NCBI GenBank assembly: GCA_963704975.1 | Contig: CAVPIK010000006.1 | Coordinates: 186,001 to 250,000 of the forward strand | Reading direction: 5' to 3' | Length of the DNA: 64,000 nt | DNA from: JAGNDO01 sp963704975 | GTDB lineage: Bacteria > Chloroflexota > Anaerolineae > Caldilineales > Caldilineaceae | Part shown: piece by piece, positions 8,915 through 20,075 of the stretch | Numbering within the stretch: the first letter of the stretch is position 1 | Layout of the letters: every line of letters starts with the position of its first letter | Position numbers and translations under genes: made by a program | Notes under the pieces: model-generated | The model's database searches: none | Told to the model about the DNA's origin: nothing | The model's input: the letters and a program-made list of their open reading frames with translations, nothing else

Positions 8915-11406
8915 TCAACGTCCCGCCTCCTCTTCTTTCGATTCTTTCGTGTCCAACCGTTTATAGATTTCGAACCAATCTGGCAATTCTTCCGCCCGCT
9001 TGGCCGCACGGCTGGTTTCGTCCGCAAATCGCCACTTTTCCACCCGCCGCCGGATCTCGTCCACCACACTGGCGGGATCCGGCACCCGGTCAAAGGTAAA
9101 GATGCCTTCCGTGGCCGCGGTGCTGATCTTGACATCCCCAAAGTTAAAAATGTAGTGGATCGGGGTAGGCTTCTCAAACTGAATATCCTGAATTTCAGAA
9201 ATTTGCGCCTGCCGTCGTTCTTCCGAAAAGAAGAGAGGCAGCTTGCTGATATCGACAATCATCGTATTGGTCAACTCGTAGGTATCGTTGCGCCAATCTG
9301 CAAAGATCCACCCGCCTGTGACCAAGGCGATCAGTCCCACCACCGAGGCCACCAATTCGACTGCCTCAAATGCCCCAGCGATGTCCTGCACAATCCCCAA
9401 GAACCCACCCACACCCACAACCACCGAGACCAAGAAAAGAACGACGGGGGTCACCAGTTTGCTGGCCAAGATGAGCCAGTGCTGACGCCAGACCACCGTG
9501 GCACTCCCCGCCCAATGATCAACGGTTGGGGAGAGCAGGGAGCGAAATTGTGCCCACCATCGCTTCCAAAAAAGCGTGGGGAGGGGCGCGGCCGTCGCCT
9601 TGGGTGCAGAGACCAGGACCCGATCCGGCATGGTCAGCTTGATGCCCAGGCGGGCTTCCAGCCGCTCCTGAATATTCATCTTGGTTTGGGCCTGGAGATG
9701 GTTGCGCTGCATCTGCATTTGGCCAAAGATCGTGTCGCGCATTTTGGCCGGGTCCGGGGCATAGTCGAAGATGATATTGCCCTGCTTTGACGCCGTCTGA
9801 ATCACCACATCCCCATAGCCGAACAGATTGCCCAAAGAACCCCATGCGCACGGTGATATTTTGGATTTGGTACAAGGATGCCTCTCGCCGGGTTTCGTTA
9901 AAGAAGATCACCTTGTCCTGTTGAACCACTCGCTGGCTTGTCACAAACAAGAAGTCGTTCAGATAGTCCAGCCATCCCCACACCCCGGCCAACAAGGCCA
10001 AAATCCCCAAGCCCCAGGTAAGCACAACCAGCACGCCGGGCGATTCCAACGCCAATCCCCAATCTGCCAACAGAAGCACGATCAACATGCCGGTCAAAAT
10101 CAGCCCAGGAATCAGCTTGCGCACCAGGATGAACCAGTGGCGGCGATCATAGAGCAGCAACGCCTCATCCGCCGCCAGCCAGGAGACCTGCTTGCGCTCC
10201 CCCTCTTCTCTGCGTATCTTGAGGGTGGCCGGGCTGAGGCGTCAACTTGGGGATGATCCTCCCCCTTTCTTGGCGATCAAAGGCCAAGAAATCTTGTCGA
10301 TCCAACTTGAGCCATTCGCTGCGGGCGTGGGCCTCAATGGTCGAGGTGATGGGCGATTCCATGAGCAGAGCCGCTTCGCCAAAGTGGATGGGGCCGGTGA
10401 CCCGCTTCTCCGGCATGGCATCACCTTTGCCATCCAATACGTGCAGCGTGGCCGTGCTGCCGGGCATCAGCAGCCAAAGAGCATGGGCCGACTCTCTTTG
10501 TAGGCTGATCAAGTGGTGATTGGGCATATAGATATGGCTGGCAAAGCCTGCCAATCTGCTGGCTTCCTGGGGACTCAGGCCGGCGAAAAGACGAGTTTCA
10601 TGCAGGGTCTTCACCCGTTCATCATGCCGATCCCCTTGGCTCATTTTGGGAAAATAGCGGGCGGCCCGGCGTAAAATATTATGGGGCAACACAAAGATCT
10701 CGCTGGGGCAGCGAACCGTGGCCGTGTTGCGATAGCCGCCGGTTTCCAACATGGGAAAGATGCCAAAGACGGTCCCATTGCCCAAGAAGCGCACAATGCC
10801 TTGCCGCCCATAAGAAAGATCGACCTGCCCCCGATCGATGATATAAAAACTTTCTTCCCCAACTTGCTCCTTGTTATAGATGGTTGCCCCAGAAGCGAAG
10901 CTCTCCGCTTTAGCCACATCGGCCAGCAAACTAATATCAATAATGTCCAACTCAGCCAGCCAAGGGACCGTGCGCAACCGCCCGATGGCCTCCAAGTTCA
11001 TCATCTGGCCCCGCACATGGGTATAGCGATAGATCAACCGGTTGAGCGCCCGATTGTCCAACAGCAACAGTTCGCAGAGCCCGTCCGCCACAGCGGTATA
11101 GACATGGGGCAAATCATAGAGCAATCCATGTTGGCCGACCAGCCCCCCCTGGGCCACAAAATGGCTCAACATCGGCTCACCCAACTTAGTCGGCTGCTTG
11201 GTCCGCGTCCAGGTCACCTGGCCGCTGAGAACGACGTAGGTATATTTCGCCTCGTCACCCTGGGCGAAGATCGGCTGGTTATCCCGATAGGTGCGCCGAT
11301 CGTAGCCATCGAAAAGAGCGTGCAACCGCTCATCGCCGGGCACGCCCTTCAAAAATTCCAGGCTGAGGATCAGGCTATCATCAAGATCGGAGCGGGGAAA
11401 GTCCAT
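8915..11406 (-). CDS. Three cyclic-nucleotide-binding-like domains fused to membrane bPH2 domains
   Basis: About 830 aa once two single-base shifts (near 10235, and at the GGGG of ATGGGG near 9837) are ignored. Residues 15-400 hold three successive cNMP-binding-like beta-rolls. The third keeps FGEAALL, the second keeps a RNTATV-like arginine, and the first has neither complete, so ligand binding may be degenerate. There follows a two-span membrane hairpin, a bPH2 (YdbT-like) domain with LYQIQNITVRMG, another membrane hairpin and a second bPH2 domain (ISEIQDIQF...NFGDVKI). The first bPH2 half and the cNMP part are out of frame with each other, but the residues join without gap. It is likely a membrane sensor or scaffold. 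AAGGAG lies 9 bases before the ATG. Confidence 0.75.
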
Positions 11407-11459
11407 GAATCAAGACTCCTTGCATTTCTGCGCGTTCTTGGCGGCCAACGTCTTCAAAC

Positions 11460-13395
11460 TCACAACGCATCCTTCACAGCCTGGGCGGACGATCTCGTCA
11501 TGCCCGGAATGGCGGCGATCTCGTCCACCGCCGCGGCCCGGATCTTGTCCAGATCCCCGGCATAGTAGGTGAGCAACGCCTTGCGCCGGGAGGGACCGAT
11601 GCCCGGCACCTCGTCCAGCAGCGAGCGGACCTGGGCCTTGCCCCGCAGGTTGCGGTGATAGGTGATGCCCCAGCGGTGGGCCTCGTCCCGGATGCGCTGG
11701 ACCAAATGCAGGGCCGGGCTGCCCCGTTTCATCCAAATAGACTGGGATCGCCCCGGCAGAAACAGCTCTTCCTCCTGCTTGGCCAGCCCCACCACGGGCA
11801 CGGCGTCGGTCAGGCCGAACTCTTCCAGCACCTCCACGGCCACGCCCAATTGGCCCTTGCCGCCGTCAACGATCAGCAGATCCGGCAGGATGCGCCACTG
11901 TTCGTCGCCTTTTTTGGCCTTTTTGCCCGGCTCCGGCTTGGCCGTCTCCACCGCCCGGCGGAAGCGGCGACGCAGGGTCTCCCGCATACTGGCGAAGTCG
12001 TCCGGCGCGCCCTGGCTGCCCTTGCCGTGGAGTTTGAAGCGGCGATACGCCGACTTGAGGGGCGCGCCCTTGGCAAAGACGACCATGGCGCCGACCGTGT
12101 TGGTGCCCTGCAAGGTGCTGATGTCAAAACATTCCAGCCGGGCCGGGGGGCGGGGCAGGTCCAAAAGCTGTTGCAAAGTGCTGATCGCCTCGGTCTGTTT
12201 GTTGGTGTCCAAGGCCCACTCGGCCTGCTGCACCCGCAGATATTCGGCCGCGTTCTCCTCGGCCATCTGCATCAGCTTGCGCTTTGGCCCCCGCAGGGGC
12301 TGGCGGATCTCCACCTTGGCCCCGTGCAATGTCGTCAACCACGCGGCCACCACATCCGCCGTGTCCGGCTGGGCTTGGACCAGCACTCGGCTGGGGATGA
12401 AGGTGGCCTCGTCGTAGTATTGTTGCATGAAGGCGCCCAATCAAACTGCCCCGCAGATTGACCCCGGTGGCCCCACTGCCATTCGCCGCGGCTTGTTCCT
12501 CGGCCGCGGCAATCTCCGCGCCTTCCAGCACAAAGCTCTCCCGCCCGGTCAGCCGCCCCCGGCGCACAAAGAGCACCTGGACCACCGTGTCCCCCGTGCG
12601 CTCGTCCTGGGCCGCGGCGATGTAGTCCTCGTCCTCCAGGCTGGTGTTGACGATCTTCTGCTGCTCCACAATGCGCTGGGCGGCCTTGATGCGGTCCCGA
12701 TAGAGGGCGGCGTGCTCGAAGTTGAGATCCTCGGCGGCCTTGTCCATGCGCCGGGTCAGCTCGGCCATCACCGTGTCCGCGTCCCCTTGCAGGAAGTCCA
12801 TCATCTGGCGGATGATCTCCCGGTAGTCCTCCCGGCTCTGCGCGCCGATGCAGGGTGCGCCGCACAATTTCAGATGCAAATAGAGACAGGCCCGCTTGTC
12901 CTGGCCGGTGATGGTGCGGTTGCAGTCCAGATAGGGGAAGACCCGGCGCAGACCGTCCAGGGTTTGGCCCACGGCCCGGCTGCTGGTGTACGGCCCAAAA
13001 TAGCGGGCGCCGTCCTTGAGCACCTTGCGCACGACCTGGACCTTGGGGAAGTCGTCCTGCCAGTTGACCTTGATGTAGGGGTACTGCTTGTCGTCCTTGA
13101 GGCGGATGTTGTAGTGGGGCCAGTGCTGCTTGATCAGCTCGTTTTCCAGGATCAGCGCTTCCAGCTCGGTCTCGGTCACCCACCAGGTGATGTCCCGGAT
13201 CTCGGCCACCAGGGCCAACGTCTTCTCCGTGTGCTGGGCGGACGCGTGGAAATAGCTGCGCACTCGATTGCGCAGCATCACCGCCTTGCCCACATAGATC
13301 ACCGTCCCGGCTTCGTTGAGCATCAAATAACAGCCGGGCGTGGCAGGCAGTTCGTTTAGTTTTTGGGTGACTTTTTGGGGCAGGGTTCGGGACAT
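11460..13395 (-). CDS. uvrC: UvrABC system protein C
   Basis: Nucleotide-excision-repair dual-incision nuclease, about 640 aa. The order is GIY-YIG domain (GCYLMLNEAGTVIYVGKA), Cys-rich linker region (CLYLHLKLCGAPCIG), UVR motif that pairs with UvrB (LNFEHAALYRDRI), UvrC RNase-H-like endonuclease domain (LECFDISTLQGTNTVG; LLIVDGGKGQLG), then tandem helix-hairpin-helix (VPGIGPSRRKALL). One extra G in ATTGGGCGCC near 12440 breaks the frame between the UVR and nuclease domains. All catalytic blocks are present, so I read it as one functional gene. uvrB lies 4 kb upstream on the same strand. Confidence 0.92.
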
Positions 13396-13435
13396 GGGAT
13401 GCGGGATGGGAGTTGAAGAGAAAAGACGTTGTCGC

Positions 13436-14413
13436 TTACGCCGCAGTCAACTGGACCAACCGCTCTTTGAGCGCCTGGAACTGGACCGAGTCAATCCCCG
13501 TGGCAGCGGCAATCACGCCCCAGTCCACCCCCACATTCAACAGATCTTCAATCATCTCGATCTTGCCCTTGATCTCACCTCTGATCTCGCCTTTGATCTC
13601 GCCTTTGATCTCGCCTTCCAGCAAGCCTTCCTGTTTACCTTCCTGAATTAGTTCCTCAGCGTAGGTCAAGATATCTCCTCCTCTATTCTCTGTATACCGA
13701 TTGACCGTCTCGGCAAACTCTTGCACGGTCTGTCGCTCCTGGGTCGCCGCCAGATAGATCACGAAGACTTTGACGTAGTCGATACCGCCGGTCCGCTCCA
13801 CTTGGGCGATCAGTTGCGCCGCCTGCGCCAATGCCTTTTGCACGAACTTCTGGAAAGCCGCCATCAGCAACAATTGGGCGATGCGCGCCTTCTGCGCCCC
13901 CTGGATCTGATCCGGCGATGCGCCCGATTGGTCCACCAAATGGTGCGCGAATCGGGGCAGGAAGTCGTGGTCTCGTTCGCTCTCTGGGAAGAGATCGGCG
14001 AACTCGGTGGAGTAATGCCAACTCGTCTTGCCTTGATAGAAAACCACAGGCAGGATGGGGATCAGTTCCTGCTGAACCTGCTCCGCCTTGAAGCTCTCGT
14101 CCCAAATGCGGCACATGTACTTGAGCAGCCGAAAGCGCATCCACTTGTCCGGCGACGACTGATGCTCGAACAGGATGTAGAGATGGACCGGCTGCCCGCT
14201 CTCCTTCACCTGCACCGTGTAGAGCAGATCCGACTCGCTCTCGGCCATGGCTTCGTCCACGAAGCTGGTTTCCACCAGGGCCAGGGTCTCCCACGCCAGC
14301 CGCTCCGTCACGGACGATGGCAAATAGGCCCGCAGAAAACTTTCGGCCTCTTCCGGGTCAGAGAAAACTGTGCGAAAGAGCTTGTCGTGGGGTCGTTGCA
14401 CCGATACGGACAT
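13436..14413 (-). CDS. Rpn/YhgA-like PD-(D/E)XK nuclease family protein
   Basis: 325 aa, no frame break. The N terminus HDKLFRTVFSDPEEAESFL and the core ESDLLYTVQVKE...YILFEHQSSPD are typical of the recombination-promoting nuclease/transposase_31 family. These proteins carry a PD-(D/E)XK fold, and the E. coli homologues promote RecA-independent recombination. The C-terminal third contains a tetrapeptide repeat (GEIK/GEIR five times) encoded by a 12-bp tandem repeat, a common length-variable linker in this family. AAGGAGG precedes the ATG. It is often mobile or multicopy, but no inverted termini are seen here. Confidence 0.82.
   Translation of the reverse strand: MSVSVQRPHDKLFRTVFSDPEEAESFLRAYLPSSVTERLAWETLALVETSFVDEAMAESESDLLYTVQVKESGQPVHLYILFEHQSSPDKWMRFRLLKYMCRIWDESFKAEQVQQELIPILPVVFYQGKTSWHYSTEFADLFPESERDHDFLPRFAHHLVDQSGASPDQIQGAQKARIAQLLLMAAFQKFVQKALAQAAQLIAQVERTGGIDYVKVFVIYLAATQERQTVQEFAETVNRYTENRGGDILTYAEELIQEGKQEGLLEGEIKGEIKGEIRGEIKGKIEMIEDLLNVGVDWGVIAAATGIDSVQFQALKERLVQLTAA
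13567..13620 (-). repeat. 12-bp in-frame tandem repeat inside the Rpn-like gene
   Basis: The plus-strand unit GATCTCGCCTTT recurs about four times with small changes, coding for Gly-Glu-Ile-Lys/Arg. It is prone to slippage, and a change of whole units keeps the frame. Confidence 0.8.
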
Positions 14414-14513
14414 GATTCATCCTCCTTGGGGAGAGCAAGGCACCTGTTTTCATCGATTATAGCACAGCAGCGCAACCGGATTGAAACCCGATTTTTTGGA
14501 CGGCCCAAGCTGC

Positions 14514-17464
14514 TCATTTCTTCTTGCGCTGAGACTTGGCCAGACTGGAAACCGTATCCACCTTTTTGGCGGCACTGGACTTGGATCGGGGTCTTTTTGG
14601 CCGCAGGCTTGACCGGCGCCGCCTCTTCGTCCCCAAAGAGACCTTGCTGCATCGGGGCCGCCGGGGATGGCTTGGCCGCAGCCTTGCGCGGAGTCTTGGG
14701 CTTGGCCGCGGGCTTTGCGTCCGCGACAGCTTCGGGTTTGCTCTCGGTTTTGGCGGAAGCCTTGGGCGCAGTCGTGCGCGAGTTCGGGATTTGGCTGCGC
14801 TTGACCGCGACTTCGGCTTTGGGTTCAGGCTTGGCTTCCGCTTTGGCCTCAACCTTCAGCTTGACCGTGGCCGCGGGCTTCGTCGTCGCCGTGGACCGGG
14901 TTTTGGGGGCGGGTTTCGGTTTGGCCGCCGCCTTTGGTTTGGCCTCAGTCTTCGGCTCATCCCCGCCGGAATCGTCGCTGGGATCATCCCCGCTGCCGGG
15001 GGCCTTGCGGACCACGGTCATGGTGGCGATGGCGTCCCCGGAGGCGACGGCGACCACGGCTTTGCCCAGGGTGCCCCGGCCCAGGTCGGGGATCTCCTCC
15101 AACATGACGGGCTTGCTGACGCCCTTCTTGGTCAACAGCACCACGCCGCCGCCGGCGATGTCGTGGGCGACGACCGTGGCCCCGGCCACCAAGCCCGTGC
15201 GGGCGCTGGTTTTGTGGGTGACGATGCCGCCGCCGTTGCGCCCTTGGACGCTGTATTCGTCAATCGGCGTGCGCTTGACAAAGCCCAATTCCGTGGCCGT
15301 GACCACAAAGCCGTCGGCGTGGACCAGGGCGGCGCTCACCACAAGATCCTTCTTTTTGAGCTTGATGCCCGCCACGCCCCCAGCCGCCAACCCCATTGTG
15401 CGCACGGCCCCTTCCTCAAAGCGGATGGACTGGCCGGACGCCGTGAAGAGCATCACCTCGCCGTCGCCGGGGGTGAAGAAGACCCAGCCCAGCTTGTCCT
15501 TTTCCTCCACCCGCAGGATGTCCGGGTCCGCGGCCGCGGCTTTGAGGAAGTCGGTCAGCGTGACCCGCTTGACCATGCCCTGGCGGGTGGCCATGAAGAG
15601 ATTGCCCACGGCTTCGTCCGAGGCCACACGGGGCAGGACCACGGCGGCCACAATATCATCCCGACGGCTGAAGTCGGTGAGTTCGGCCAGATGTTTGGGC
15701 GTGCCGTCCTGGGGGATCTCGTGGATGGAGAGCCGCCGGGTGCGCCCGTTGGTGTCGAAAAGATAGAGAAAATCCCGGGTGTTGGCCAAAATCAGGGCCA
15801 CTTCGCTGCCCTTGCCCAACTTTTTCAGGCTGGCCGTGTCCACATTGACCACGGATTGGCGCTGCAAATTGCCATCCGCGCCCACGGAGACCCACACATG
15901 CTGGTCGGGCAGCAGGTCCGTGCTGGTCAGGGTGCCCCCCGTGCGCTCCACGATCTGGGTGCGCCGCACATCCCCAAACTGTGCTTTGGTGGCCAGCAGA
16001 TCCGCCCGGATCACCCCCAGCACCTTGCCGGGGTTGGCCAGCAGTTCCTCCAAATAGGCGATCAGCTTGAGCAGTTCGTCGTATTCGTCCTGAAGTTTCT
16101 TGCGTTCCAGGGCCGCCAGCTTCTTGAGCTGCATGTCCAAAATGGCCTGGGCCTGCACTTCGCTAAAGCCGAAGTTGCGCATCAGGTTGTTGCGGGCCGT
16201 CTCCACCTTCTGGCTGCGGCGGATGGTCTCGATCACCTCGTCCAGAATATCCAACGCCTTGAGCAGCCCCTCCACAATGTGGGCGCGCTCCTTGGCCTTG
16301 GCCAGATCGTACTCCGAGCGGCGGCGGATGACCACCTGGCGATGCTCGATGAAGAGCTGCAACATGCGCTTCAGGCTCAGGGTGCGGGGTTCGCCGTCGA
16401 CCAGGGCCAGCATGGACATGCCGAAGGTCTGCTGCATGGGGGTGTATTTGAAGAGGTCGGCCAGGATGTCCTTTGGCTCCACGTTGCGGGTCATCTCGAT
16501 GCACAGGCGCATGCCCGTGCGGTCGCTCTCGTCCCGCAGATCCGTGACGCCTTCCAGCTTGCCGTCCCGCACGAGCTGGGCGATGCGCTCGATCAGGTTG
16601 GTCTTGTTGGTCATGTAGGGCATTTCGGTGACGACGATGCGGCTGCGGTTGCGGCTCATCTCCTCGAAATGGGCCTTGGCCTGCAAGGTCAACCGCGCCC
16701 GGCCGGTGGCATAGCCCTGGGTGATGGCGTCCACATCTTCGTCCGCCGTGCGCTTGCCCGAGCGGAAGCGGTAGAGAATGCCCCCGGTGGGGAAGTCCGG
16801 CCCCTTGACGAAGTGCATCAGATCCTCGACGCTGATCTCATCGACTTTATCAAAGCGGTCGATCATGTAGACCAGGGCGTCCACGATCTCGCCCAGATTG
16901 TGGGGGGGCACGTTGGTCGCCATGCCCACGGCGATGCCGCTGGCCCCGTTGATCAGCAGATTGGGCAGGTTGGCGGGCAGACACCAGCGGCTCTTGCAGG
17001 GTGTTGTCGAAGTTCGGCCCCCACTCCACCGTATCCTTTTCCAGATCGATCAGCATCAGATCGCTGATGCTGGCCAGCCGGGCCTCGGTGTAGCGCATGG
17101 CCGCGGCGTTGTCCCCGTCGATGGAGCCAAAGTTGCCCTGGCCGTCCACCAGGGGATAGCGCAGGGAGAATTCCTGGGCCATGCGCACCATGGCGTCATA
17201 GACCGCCGTGTCGCCGTGGGGGTGGTACTTGCCCAGCACCTCACCGACGATGCGGGCGCTCTTTTTGTAGACTTTGTCCGCGGTCAAATGCAGGTCGTGG
17301 TACATGGCATAGAGGATGCGCCGGTGCACGGGCTTCAGCCCATCCCGCACATCGGGCAGCGCCCGGCTGACGATCACGCTCATGGCGTAGTTCAAATACG
17401 CCGACTGCATCTCGTCGGTGATGTCCACTTCCTGAATTAGGCCGAATCTGTTGTTGTCGGTCAT
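14514..17464 (-). CDS. gyrA: DNA gyrase subunit A with a long Lys/Ala/Pro-rich tail
   Basis: Type IIA topoisomerase A subunit. Winged-helix/tower core with RILYAMYHDLHL, HPHGDTAVYDAMVRMAQ and the active-site Tyr in the AAMRYTEAR block. A six-bladed beta-pinwheel C-terminal domain contains GRNGGGIVTH. An extra base near 16985 breaks the frame in PLV/LPANLPNLL. Another near 14590 displaces the end; the right frame finishes SSAAKKVDTVSSLAKSQRKKK. After the pinwheel come about 190 residues of Ala/Lys/Pro/Thr low complexity resembling histone H1/AlgP tails, containing MQQGLFGDEE, a possible sliding-clamp motif. A GyrA-box-like GRNGGG supports gyrase rather than topo IV. The ATG at 17464 is 51 bases downstream of uvrB. 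Confidence 0.88.
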
Positions 17465-17514
17465 GCGTGTTGCTTTCTGGAAAAAAGTTGATTTGTTGGT
17501 TTGTTGATTTTACT

Positions 17515-19578
17515 CTACTTCCCCAAAATCCCTCGCTCAACCTGAACTTGGCGCAACTCGACGATCTGGTCTCGCAGGAGGGCGGCTTTCTCGAATTCCA
17601 GGGCCTTGGCCGCGGCCTTCATCTCTTTGTCGATGTCCAGGATCAGCCGGGCCAATTCGTCCTTGGACAAGCTGATCCGGGGTGAAGATGGGGCCCTTCT
17701 CTTCGGGTTTGGTCCCGGCTCGGCCTGACGACCGGGGCCGCTGGAACCGGTCGTGTATTCCACCGGGGTCTCGGCCAGCACTTTGACCCGATCGGTCAGA
17801 TCTCGCACGCTTTTGATGATTGCTTTGGGGCTCGATGTTGTGGGCGATGTTGTGGGCCTCTTGGATGGCCCGGCGGCGGTTGGTCTCGTCGATGGCCCGC
17901 TGCATGGAGTCGGTGATGCGGTCCGCGTACATGATCGCCCGGCCCTCCACATGCCGGGCCGCCCGCCCAATGGTCTGGATCAGGGCGCTCTCGCTGCGCA
18001 GGAAGCCCTCTTTGTCCGCGTCCAGCACGGCCACCAGGGTGACTTCGGGCAGGTCCAGCCCTTCCCGCAGCAGGTTGATGCCCACCACCACGTCGAAGAC
18101 CCCCAGGCGCAGATCCCGCAGGATCTCCACCCGCTCCAGGGTGTGGATGTCGCTGTGCAGATATTGCACTTTGATGTTGACCTCGGCCAGATATTCGGCC
18201 AGATCCTCGGACATGCGCTTGGTCAGGGTGGTGATCAGCACCCGCTGGCCCTTGGCAACCCGAATCTTCACCTCTTTGAGCAGATCGTCGATCTGCCCCT
18301 TGGTGGGCCGCACCTCCACCACCGGGTCGAGCAGACCCGTGGGGCGGATCACCTGCTCCACCACCTGCTGGGCGTGTTCTTTTTCATAGGGGCCGGGGGT
18401 GGCGCTGACATAGACCACCCGGTTCATGTGGCGCTCGAACTCCTCGAACATCAGCGGGCGGTTGTCCTTGGCGCTGGGCAGGCGGAAGCCGTAGTCCACC
18501 AGCACCTGCTTGCGGGCCTTGTCGCCGTTGTACATGCCCCGCACCTGGGGCACGCTCATGTGGCTCTCGTCCATAAAGAGCAGCCAGTCCGCCGGGAAAT
18601 AGTCGAGCAGGGTCCACGGCGTGCTGCCCTCGGGCCGCCGGGCCAGGTGACGGCCATAGTTCTCCACGCCGCTGCAATAGCCCACTTCCCGCAACATCTC
18701 CAGATCGTAGTTGGTGCGCTGGCGCAGGCGTTGGGCCTCCAACAGCTTGCCCTGGCTTTCAAAGAGGGCCACCTGCTCGTTCATCTCTTTTTCGATGTCG
18801 TCAAAGGCCTCTTCCAGCTTGTCTTCCGGGGTGACAAAGTGCTTGGCCGGGAAGATGTCCACCTGCTGATGGTCGGCGATCACCTCGCCGGTCAGGGTGT
18901 CGATCTCGCTGATGCGCTCGATCTCGTCGCCCCAAAAGCTGATGCGGATAGGCGAAATCGCTGGACGCCGGCTGCACCTCCAAGACGTCGCCCCGCACCC
19001 GGAACTTGCCCCGCTGGATCACCATGTCGTTGCGGTCATAGTAGATGTCCACCAGATGGCGCAGAATCTGGTTGCGCCGCATCATCTCCCCCACCCGCAG
19101 GTTGAGGACGACCCGGCCATAGTCGGCAGGGCTGCCCAGGCCGTAGATGCACGAGACCGAGGCCACGATCACCACATCCTTGCGGGTGAAGAGGGCGTTG
19201 GTGGCGGCCAGACGCAGGCGGTCGATCTCCTCGTTGATCTGGGCTTCTTTCTCGATGTAGGTGTCCGAGCGGGCGATGTAGGCTTCGGGCTGGTAGTAGT
19301 CGTAGTAGCTGACGAAGTATTCCACCGCGTTGTGGGGCAGAAATTCCCGCATCTCGCTGTAGAGTTGGGCGGCCAGGGTCTTGTTGTGGGCCATGATCAG
19401 GGTGGGCTTCTGCACGGCCTCGATCACCTTGGCCATGGTGTACGTCTTGCCCGAGCCGGTGACGCCCAGCAAAACCTGATGGGTCATCTCCTCGTTCGAT
19501 CCCGCGCACCAACTCGGCGATGGCCTGGGGCTGATCTCCGGTGGGCTGAAATTCACTGACAACCTGAAAAGGCGGCAT
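17515..19578 (-). CDS. uvrB: UvrABC system protein B
   Basis: Excision-repair damage-verification helicase, about 680 aa. Walker A GVTGSGKTYT, beta-hairpin YYDYYQPEAYI, DESHM (Walker B), SATPGPYE, helicase motifs VGINLLREGLDLPEV and QTIGRAARH, and the C-terminal UVR motif (IDKEMKAAAKALEFEKAALLRDQI) that binds UvrC. Single-base gains break it near 19490 (GACCCATCAG for GACCATCAG), near 18955 (TATCCGC for TATCGC), near 17830 and possibly in the linker around 17690. All motifs are present, so the gene is probably intact in the organism. gyrA follows 51 bases later. Confidence 0.92.
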
Positions 19579-19742
19579 AGGGCGACTCCGGGCGAATGGC
19601 GAATAGCGAGTGGCGAATCATATCACAAACGTCAAACCGAACAAAAGTTCTTTGGATTATAGTATACCGTGTTGGGCCATTTTTGTCCAGATCTGCATGA
19701 AATTCTGGGGGGTGCGTCACACTTTTTGAAACAGGGCGAGCA

Positions 19743-19883
19743 ATCCCGGAAAGGGCCTGTTCTTGTTGGGTTGAGTGACTAGTCTTGGCCCATTCCGGGA
19801 TTGGCGGGCGGATCTCCATCATTCCGGGAATGGGCCAATGCTATTCGCCTGACCCAAGATCGTACCGGCCCTTTCCCGGAATG
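19743..19883. repeat. Twin REP/BIME-like hairpins in the uvrB-GH3 intergenic region
   Basis: Unit 1 has arms 19743-19757 and 19787-19801 (14 of 15 bases pair) with a 29-base loop. Unit 2 has arms 19820-19836 and 19867-19883 (16 of 17 pair) with a 30-base loop. The arms of the two units are variants of the same sequence (ATTCCGGGA...GGGCC) and the loops share a partly inverted GGGT-containing core, so the units form a head-to-head pair. The rest of 19579-20075 shows no gene. Confidence 0.75.
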
Positions 19884-20075
19884 CCCACGTTCATCAAACG
19901 CAGGTTGCCCCTCCCCCGATTGACGTTCCCCACCCCTCACGCTATACTTTCCCCAGCCCATCCGCTCTTGTTCACCCTGATCCAAGAAACCAGCCGCCTG
20001 TGATTGCTCGACCGCCTCGCCCCGTAACCGCACAAAACCACCCCCTTCAGCCGGATTCTGCACGCCCTCCTGCTG

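Noticed and set aside
13567..13620. Short regular repeat considered as a CRISPR array
   Set aside because: 12-bp units without spacers, in frame inside a gene. No CRISPR array or cas gene was seen in the window.
13436..14413. Rpn-like gene as a complete insertion sequence
   Set aside because: No terminal inverted repeats or target duplication are visible around it, and it sits between uvrC and gyrA with normal spacing.
14536..17067. Long (>800 codon) open frame on the plus strand opposite gyrA
   Set aside because: It mirrors third-position G/C bias of gyrA and has no family motif or ribosome site; the minus strand has all gyrase motifs. The same applies to the long antisense frames over mutS (35984-38353) and uvrB (17753-19105).
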